The notes beneath the pieces are model-generated. The model saw only the letters and a list, made by a program, of their open reading frames with translations. It searched no databases and was not told where the DNA came from. A DNA stretch of 10,643 bases. Source: Bacteriovorax sp. Its GTDB lineage: Bacteria > Bdellovibrionota > Bacteriovoracia > Bacteriovoracales > Bacteriovoracaceae. This document shows positions 6,272 through 10,643 of this stretch, one piece after another. The translations under genes and the position numbers were made by a program. The DNA is taken from contig JAURXW010000250.1 of assembly GCA_030654205.1 (NCBI GenBank), forward strand, positions 1 through 10,643. The letters run 5' to 3'. How positions within the stretch are numbered: position 1 is the first letter of the stretch; every line of letters begins with the position of its first letter.

Positions 6272-6769
6272 ATGAAAACCGAAGAACTACAAAAGTACAT
6301 CCAAAATTTAAGCCCAGAATTGTATAGCTTTGCATACGTGCTAGTTCCTGACGATTTGCAGGCTTCTCAATTAATGATTGATTGCGTGCAGTCTTTTTTA
6401 ATCCAGAAAAAAGTCTTAATAGAAAAAATGGGACTGACAAAGAATAGAATTTTGAAAAATCTATTAGATGAAACAAAAATAAATATTGTAAAAATTATTT
6501 ATGAACTCTCAAGAAAAAGATATCAGCAACTTAAAATAAGTTTGGCAGAAGTCGAAGGTAACGGTGGATTTTTCTCGCTGGATTTTGATGAAAAAGCAAT
6601 TTTGTTCCTAAAAGAAAAAACTCAATTTGAAATTGAGCAAATCGAATTTATCACTTCGATGTCTAAGACAGAAGTTCTGGCTTATCTTTATTCAGCTAGA
6701 ATAAAGATGACATCTCTCATGCCTAATAATCTATTTCAAAATGAAATTGAAAGCGGAGGAATCGCTTAA
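6272..6769 (+). CDS. ECF-like (divergent) RNA polymerase sigma factor
   Basis: The 165-residue size fits an ECF sigma factor. The N-terminal part resembles region 2: LSPELYSFAYVLVPDDLQASQLMIDCVQ (starts at 13), then a helix in the place of region 2.4 (ILKNLLDETKINIVKIIYE, then LSRKR). The C-terminal part resembles region 4: FDEKAILFLKEKTQFEIEQIEF followed by MSKTEVLAYLYSARIKM (105-146), the place of the helix-turn-helix ending in the usual AR motif. Conservation is low and the aromatic promoter-melting residues of region 2.3 are not obvious, so it could be a sigma-like regulator. The decisive support is the next gene, a zinc-finger anti-sigma-like membrane protein coupled at the stop codon. 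It lies downstream of a good promoter overlapped by an inverted repeat, so autoregulation is possible. The Shine-Dalgarno before ATG 6272 is weak. Confidence 0.6.
   Translation: MKTEELQKYIQNLSPELYSFAYVLVPDDLQASQLMIDCVQSFLIQKKVLIEKMGLTKNRILKNLLDETKINIVKIIYELSRKRYQQLKISLAEVEGNGGFFSLDFDEKAILFLKEKTQFEIEQIEFITSMSKTEVLAYLYSARIKMTSLMPNNLFQNEIESGGIA
6755..6760 (+). promoter_or_regulatory. Ribosome-binding site setting the GTG start at 6770
   Basis: GGAGGA lies inside the last codons of the sigma-like gene, nine bases before GTG 6770, which directly abuts the upstream TAA. This strong site fixes the start of the anti-sigma-like gene and supports coupled translation. Confidence 0.75.
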
Positions 6770-7207
6770 GTGGATAGGCCTATTCAAGAATTTAACAAAT
6801 CAAATTTTTTTTCTAATAATTGTATACATACCAAGCAAGTTTATTCCTTGCTAGATGTTTCACCAAAAGATGAACTATACAAGCGGATGAGTAAACATAT
6901 CGAAACTTGCAGTACCTGCCAGACTGCTTTTAAAACATTTCAATTAAAATCAGAAGCCTCACGCGTATATATTCCAAAAGTTTTAATGGATAGAGATTTA
7001 CGTCAATCATTTGAACGTGAAGTCGGGGAACTTTTTAAAGTAATGGATTTAAACGAACGAGAAATTTTAAAGAGAAATGTTAAAAAAAGTTTTATATTTA
7101 TAGATAAAATGGGCATTGAATTTATTCAAAACTTACTTTCAAAAACAATGCTGAAAACTTATTTTTTTGCTTTGGCAATCTTCATTTGTTTGAAGCTTTT
7201 TCTTTAA
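6770..7207 (+). CDS. Membrane-anchored zinc-finger anti-sigma-like protein
   Basis: The 145-residue protein has an N-terminal ZAS-like motif: C18-x-H20 early on, then HIETCSTC (H43-x3-C47-x2-C50), the H-x3-C-x2-C signature of zinc-binding anti-sigma domains. A charged helical linker (about 60-125) follows, then one C-terminal transmembrane segment (TYFFALAIFICLKLFL, 130-145) with almost no residues after it. It would be a tail-anchored cytoplasmic protein. Such proteins bind and hold ECF sigma factors; the lack of a periplasmic domain suggests that any signal is sensed in the cytoplasm or membrane, perhaps through redox or metal change at the finger. It starts at GTG immediately after the sigma-like gene's stop, and its own stop overlaps that of the convergent TonB-like gene by four bases. 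The role is inferred from motif plus pairing. Confidence 0.7.
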   Translation: MDRPIQEFNKSNFFSNNCIHTKQVYSLLDVSPKDELYKRMSKHIETCSTCQTAFKTFQLKSEASRVYIPKVLMDRDLRQSFEREVGELFKVMDLNEREILKRNVKKSFIFIDKMGIEFIQNLLSKTMLKTYFFALAIFICLKLFL

Positions 7208-8148
7208 TTAATTTGAATTTGATAATAAGTTGTAAATTGTTTTTTACTTTTAATAAAGCTTTTGGGCGGGTTTGGTAAGTTGAGCTGTTTTAGAGTTTCT
7301 TCAAAAAAATAATGAACATCATCACTATCAGATGATTTTAAAATTTTAACCAAAACAATGTTTCCTTTGTCATCATAATCAATTCGACCAATTAGTACGT
7401 GTTTATTGGAAAAATCTTTTTCAAGTCCTGGTCTTTCTACACTAATTTTTTCATATGTTGCATAGAGTTTAGTTAAGTAATTGGCATACGATCTTTTAAA
7501 AAACGAATAATAAGCTTTTTCATCTGAATTTAACTCACTTTCAGAAATACCTTCAGGTCTTTCGTAACGAATTTCAAAATTCGACATTTTTTGGGCCACG
7601 GGATTGTTTGGACTTACTGGCAAATTTTTAAAAGCTTCTTCTTTAAAATTATCTTGCTCTTGATTTCTCCGAATTATTTTTTCCTTTTTAGGATTAAAAT
7701 AAATATGGCCACTGCCATCATCACTGAGACGACTTAATGGACGCGAAATCAAATTATTTTTTGTCACTTCTTTTAAATCATTGGCAGGCTTAGTTTCACT
7801 CGATTTTCTAGTTTCTTTGGGAGTGGGGAGTTCTGGGGCCAAATTTCCAAAAGAAAGCCCGGGCGAGGGTAAAGGGAGTGGTTTTAATGGTTTGGAGATG
7901 TCAGGAAAAAGAAAATCTTTTTTTAGCCCATTTTTAATTCCGACTCTTTTAATTCGCTCTAATTCATCGGGCTTTATTATTTGTAGCCTATCGATTTTTA
8001 AAGGCCGTGATTGCTGTGTCGTAAGCATAATAGAACTTGGTAATTCGAGGGTCTTTTTTTTTACAAAAAAAAGCGTCACCAAATGAAATGAAATGGCAAT
8101 TATGAGTGATACTGAAAAAGAAAATTGAATTTTTTTGTTCTTGATCAT
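7204..8148 (-). CDS. TonB-like energy-transducer family protein
   Basis: The 314-residue protein has an N-in membrane anchor (residues 8-28, with lysines on both sides), a long disordered periplasmic stretch with a proline-rich part (KPLKPLPLPSPG, 86-97; PELPTPKE, 105-112), and a C-terminal domain (about 225-314) of TonB type: VLIGRIDYDDKGNIVLVKILKSS followed by a helix and LNLPNPPKSF. TonB proteins couple the inner-membrane proton-motive complex ExbB/ExbD to outer-membrane transporters; related proteins act in gliding or as periplasmic linkers. ExbB and ExbD are not in the window, and the anchor has one histidine (H22), at a position where TonB anchors carry a functional His. No Shine-Dalgarno precedes the ATG; a TATTAT hexamer lies seven bases upstream, so the mRNA may have almost no leader. 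It is convergent with the anti-sigma-like gene and divergent from the kinase-like gene. Confidence 0.7.
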   Translation of the reverse strand: MIKNKKIQFSFSVSLIIAISFHLVTLFFVKKKTLELPSSIMLTTQQSRPLKIDRLQIIKPDELERIKRVGIKNGLKKDFLFPDISKPLKPLPLPSPGLSFGNLAPELPTPKETRKSSETKPANDLKEVTKNNLISRPLSRLSDDGSGHIYFNPKKEKIIRRNQEQDNFKEEAFKNLPVSPNNPVAQKMSNFEIRYERPEGISESELNSDEKAYYSFFKRSYANYLTKLYATYEKISVERPGLEKDFSNKHVLIGRIDYDDKGNIVLVKILKSSDSDDVHYFFEETLKQLNLPNPPKSFIKSKKQFTTYYQIQIN

Positions 8149-8150
8149 TT

Positions 8151-8160
8151 TGGTATAATA
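8151..8160 (+). promoter_or_regulatory. Perfect extended -10 (TGGTATAAT), with a mirrored TATTAT on the other strand
   Basis: TGGTATAAT (8151-8159) matches the extended -10 consensus exactly on the plus strand and would give a leader of about 130 bases for the gene at 8297. No good -35 is seen (8131-8136 is a T run). The complement of 8155-8160 reads TATTAT and could serve as the -10 of the minus-strand TonB-like gene. Only one may be used at a time. Confidence 0.4.
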
Positions 8161-8190
8161 CGTCTTGCCTTACAAAAAACCCAGGTATTT

Positions 8191-8208
8191 TTGACCCAAT
8201 GTTGACCC
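8191..8208 (+). repeat. Direct repeat TTGACCC x2, 11 bp apart
   Basis: TTGACCC occurs at 8191-8197 and 8202-8208, separated by AATG, so that the copies lie one helical turn apart on the same DNA face. The second copy contains a -35-like TTGACC. This could be a regulator binding site in the divergent promoter region. Confidence 0.35.
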
Positions 8209-8229
8209 TGATGCTTACAAATGTACACT
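8202..8229 (+). promoter_or_regulatory. Alternative promoter for the kinase-like gene
   Basis: TTGACC (8202-8207), a 16-bp spacer and TACACT (8224-8229) form a plausible sigma70 promoter (five and four matches of six) with transcription starting near 8236. The -35 lies in the second TTGACCC repeat. Confidence 0.35.
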
Positions 8230-8236
8230 TAAAGTA

Positions 8237-8269
8237 GCGCCATGCCTCAGTGAATTATTTAACAGGCGC
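8237..8269 (+). other. Possible leader hairpin upstream of the kinase-like gene
   Basis: GCGCC (8237-8241) pairs with GGCGC (8265-8269), extended by TG (8243-8244) with CA (8263-8264) across a bulged A, enclosing an 18-base loop. It stands out as GC-rich in AT-rich surroundings and lies in the predicted 5' leader, ending 13 bases before the AAGGA ribosome site. No T tract follows, so it is not a terminator. Confidence 0.3.
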
Positions 8270-8296
8270 ATTAAACGTTGCAAGGATTGCATACCA

Positions 8297-9736
8297 ATGA
8301 AGAAGCTAACAAGATTTTTTGAAAATAAAAGAAGTATCGCAGGTCTTTTTTTATTGGCGGCCCTCGTAGGCAATACCTATAATATTCAAGAAAATTCGGT
8401 AAGAATCAAAAGATTGACAAATTTTGAGAGCGGAATGCAAACTTGTTTTGGCAGAGTTAATCAAACTTATACTGCAAAAATACTGGCCGATACTGCTTCT
8501 AATTATTTAACCCAGAATTTTCAAAACTTAACAGAGGAATGCTTCGCTGAAGGAATCTTAAATGTTGAGGACAGTTTTAAATCAGAGTTGTCTCAGGTTG
8601 CTAAAAAATTAAGTACATTAGCATCTAATGTCCACTGGTTTCATGAAGACATTCTTTCTCCTGGCCCTGCTCGTGCCATCACAAATAATGGTGAGTCTAG
8701 AGATGTAGGAGTTCGATTTGAAAAGATTGAATCTACAAAAGATGAAATTTTAGAATCAAGTGAAAAATATAAAACTGAAATTACAAATTCATTAAATAAC
8801 GAGAAGTCGGTTTTTTATATTTCGGCAACACTTTTAGTTGTTTTGATGCTTTCAGAATTTATGAGCAATACTCGTCGTAGATTAACAAATAATGGACGAG
8901 AAAAAGAGGCACGTGCTGAGCTTGTGGATAATGGAGGAGTGACAAGTGTTAAGGTGGGAGAGATTATTAGATCCGCCCTTGAACAAAACAATCTCGTAAA
9001 TTGTTCTAAATTATTCGCTAATTATTATGCTTATCAGTCGTTTGATAAAAGTATTAAAAATAAAAATAAATTTTCCCTAGAAGGATTAATTGCACCTATT
9101 GGTGAACAAAATCCGATAATTATAAATAAGACAATTGATAAAATTTGGAACGATGATAGCATTGGATTAACTGCTGATACCTTTGAGAGAAAAATGCTTC
9201 AGGACCTGAATTTAGAAAATATGACTTCTGCCATAATTGACCTACTTGCCGAAAAACTATTTTCGCAAGGAGTACAATTAGATGTAAAGATTTCAGAGAA
9301 TTTAAATATTAAAGGTCGCTCTGAAGAGCTCGAGCAAATATTATATCATTTGATTAACTTTGCGATTAACTCTACTCAGTCTGATCTTAATGAAAAAAAT
9401 ATTTCTATTTATGCACATCGCTTGGGCGATATTGTTGCTCTAGATTTAATATATTCTGGAGTGGGGGTGGATGAAGAAATTTTAAAACAAAGAATTGGCA
9501 TCGGCAGCTCACCTAAATCATTAGATGTTGACTTACAAATTTGCCAAACTTTAATTGAAGAAATAGATGCAAAACTTCAACTCGACAATAAATTAAATCA
9601 AAACGGGGACATTGTTGGTGGACGTGTGAAAATTATATTTAAAGCTGGTGCAAATGATCAAGCACGTCTTGTGGATTTAAAAATCGGAAGCAAAAAAGAA
9701 ATTCTTGCGACAATAAATCAAAGTGTAATTAATTAA
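8297..9736 (+). CDS. Two-TM sensor protein with degenerate histidine-kinase ATPase domain
   Basis: The 479-residue protein has TM1 (about 13-26), a periplasmic helical region (30-168) with cysteines C50 and C82, TM2 (171-188), and a cytoplasmic part. Residues 340-448 follow the order of a HATPase domain: SEELEQILYHLINFAINST (N-box place), a beta hairpin with ISIYAHRLGDIVALDLIY, SGVGV (G1 place), QICQTLIEEIDAKL, and GGRVKIIF closing the fold. Key residues are lost: the N-box asparagines are H351 and F355, the DxGxG aspartate is Y386, and the G2 glycines read DVDL (410-413). The region 195-340 has no histidine of a phospho-acceptor H-box. It is best described as a histidine-kinase-like pseudokinase, perhaps a sensor or scaffold. 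AAGGA (8282-8286) precedes ATG 8297. No response regulator is nearby. Confidence 0.65.
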   Translation: MKKLTRFFENKRSIAGLFLLAALVGNTYNIQENSVRIKRLTNFESGMQTCFGRVNQTYTAKILADTASNYLTQNFQNLTEECFAEGILNVEDSFKSELSQVAKKLSTLASNVHWFHEDILSPGPARAITNNGESRDVGVRFEKIESTKDEILESSEKYKTEITNSLNNEKSVFYISATLLVVLMLSEFMSNTRRRLTNNGREKEARAELVDNGGVTSVKVGEIIRSALEQNNLVNCSKLFANYYAYQSFDKSIKNKNKFSLEGLIAPIGEQNPIIINKTIDKIWNDDSIGLTADTFERKMLQDLNLENMTSAIIDLLAEKLFSQGVQLDVKISENLNIKGRSEELEQILYHLINFAINSTQSDLNEKNISIYAHRLGDIVALDLIYSGVGVDEEILKQRIGIGSSPKSLDVDLQICQTLIEEIDAKLQLDNKLNQNGDIVGGRVKIIFKAGANDQARLVDLKIGSKKEILATINQSVIN

Positions 9737-9737
9737 A

Positions 9738-10637
9738 TTATTTTGAAATTTGAGTTCTAAGGATTTTTGAAATTAAATCTTCAGTACTTGTAATAAGCAA
9801 ATTTTTGGAAGCTTTGATCTGCTCAACATTAGAAGTGACCTCTAAAAGGTCTTTGATGGATGGAACTTTTAGATTCAATAATAGATCTGCTATTTTTATT
9901 CCATTTGCATTTTGTAAAACAAACTTAATAAAGTGATTCATTATAACTGACGAATGCAAATGTAGGATGTCTTTTTCTTGATTTTTAAAAACAAGTACCG
10001 ACTCTTCAATTTCTGTTTTGATCTGGAGAGAAGTTAAGGGAAGTTGAAGCTCTTGATGTGTGTTGATTTTATAATCGATATAAACATCTGGGTTATTAGG
10101 ATAAATCGCATGCGTTTTAAGCTTTATTAATGCTTCAGATATTAATGGATTATTAAAATTAAAGGCGTTAGGTTTACTGGCATCAAAGTCCACAAGAGTT
10201 GAATGAAGTTGAAGTTTAAAGTGAGATAAAAGACCCAGTATATGCCAAGGATACTGTTCAGAATATTCTTCAAAAGATTTTTGTATTTGCTCGAATTTAG
10301 CTTCCAACTCAAAAGGATGTTGAGATTTTAATTCCTGAGAATCGATATCGAGTAATGCAAACTTTTGCTTAACTGGCACAGGCATCATTAGTGTTTTTGC
10401 AAAAAAAGTAGGAATCAGTAAAGATTTTAATTTTGCTTTTAACTTTGAAGGTCCATCACTTAACTGTAATTGAATAATTTGATTACCCAATGTAGATGTG
10501 AAAAATTCTCTGAAGACATTTAAATTGATGACTTGGTTCTTGGGAATCAACCCAAAATAATAGAAAAAAGCCGTTCCGTATTGTTCAACTTTTGCCCTAT
10601 AACTATCAGTTGTCGTTAATTCAAGTTTTACATTCAT
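9738..10637 (-). CDS. Hypothetical protein, probably cytoplasmic
   Basis: This 299-residue protein is of unrecognised family, with no signal peptide or membrane segment. It is rich in Leu, Lys, Ile, Phe and Asn, with predicted mixed alpha/beta character: beta-like stretches near the start (MNVKLELTTT), a Glu/Gln-rich helix (about 110-128), and a helical C-terminal part with SVIMNHFIKFVLQNANGIKIADLLLNL (starts near 230). The latter could be a small helical bundle or winged-helix-like element, but this is not secure. Only six bases precede the ATG in the window and they contain no stop or ribosome site, so an upstream start outside the window cannot be excluded. Its stop lies one base from the stop of the convergent kinase-like gene. 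The strand and convergence argue against co-transcription with that gene, and no function is proposed. Confidence 0.65.
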   Translation of the reverse strand: MNVKLELTTTDSYRAKVEQYGTAFFYYFGLIPKNQVINLNVFREFFTSTLGNQIIQLQLSDGPSKLKAKLKSLLIPTFFAKTLMMPVPVKQKFALLDIDSQELKSQHPFELEAKFEQIQKSFEEYSEQYPWHILGLLSHFKLQLHSTLVDFDASKPNAFNFNNPLISEALIKLKTHAIYPNNPDVYIDYKINTHQELQLPLTSLQIKTEIEESVLVFKNQEKDILHLHSSVIMNHFIKFVLQNANGIKIADLLLNLKVPSIKDLLEVTSNVEQIKASKNLLITSTEDLISKILRTQISK

Positions 10638-10643
10638 TGAATC

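Noticed and set aside
6115..6476. Two overlapping minus-strand frames (6115-6300 and 6258-6476)
   Set aside because: They cover the divergent promoter region and the start of the sigma-like gene on the opposite strand and show no domain or ribosome site.
7781..8086. 101-codon plus-strand reading frame
   Set aside because: It is antisense to the proline-rich and anchor parts of the TonB-like gene; its Gly/Ser-rich product reflects the complement of proline codons.
1..10643. tRNA or rRNA genes, CRISPR arrays, insertion sequences, prophage or attachment sites
   Set aside because: No cloverleaf with CCA end, no regularly spaced repeats, no transposase or integrase motifs and no long terminal inverted repeats were seen.

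Overview
The window is AT-rich, densely coded DNA from a Gram-negative bacterium with an outer membrane. It carries a predicted beta-barrel protein, two lipoproteins, a TonB-like protein, a chemoreceptor and glutathione synthetase. The AT bias, very tight gene packing, many exported proteins of low familiarity and a divergent ECF-type sigma/anti-sigma pair recall Bdellovibrionota (Bdellovibrio/Bacteriovorax relatives). That placement is an inference from style, not from a marker gene.

Layout. Bases 1-384 hold the C-terminal end of miaB (tRNA methylthiolation), followed by a possible terminator. Bases 471-3094 are a probable three-gene operon: a small outer-membrane barrel protein, a predicted lipoprotein zinc metallopeptidase of the PF10023 (DUF2265) family, and a divergent glutathione synthetase (gshB). 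On the minus strand, 5210-3091 is a two-gene unit: a secreted stand-alone Cache/PDC sensor domain followed by a methyl-accepting chemotaxis protein. Upstream of it, also on the minus strand, is a Ser/Thr-rich lipoprotein with six extra cysteines (6057-5317), which has a clear intrinsic terminator.

A 214-bp divergent intergenic region (6058-6271) separates this lipoprotein from an ECF-like sigma factor (6272-6769). The sigma gene is directly coupled to a zinc-finger, membrane-anchored anti-sigma-like protein (6770-7207). The intergenic region contains two copies of an inverted repeat, TTGAA-N5-TTCAA, 75 bp apart; one overlaps the -35 box of a good sigma70-type promoter for the sigma gene. A TonB-like protein (8148-7204) runs convergently into the anti-sigma gene. 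Divergent from it is a two-TM protein with a badly degenerate histidine-kinase ATPase domain (8297-9736). The last gene (10637-9738, minus) is an unrecognised cytoplasmic-looking protein.

The most notable points are a probable split chemoreceptor (secreted Cache protein plus MCP), the histidine-kinase-like protein that has lost its N, G1 and G2 signature residues, the sigma/anti-sigma pair with its paired operator-like repeats, a glutathione synthetase with altered substrate loops, and three convergent gene pairs whose stop codons interlock or nearly touch, leaving no room for ordinary terminators.
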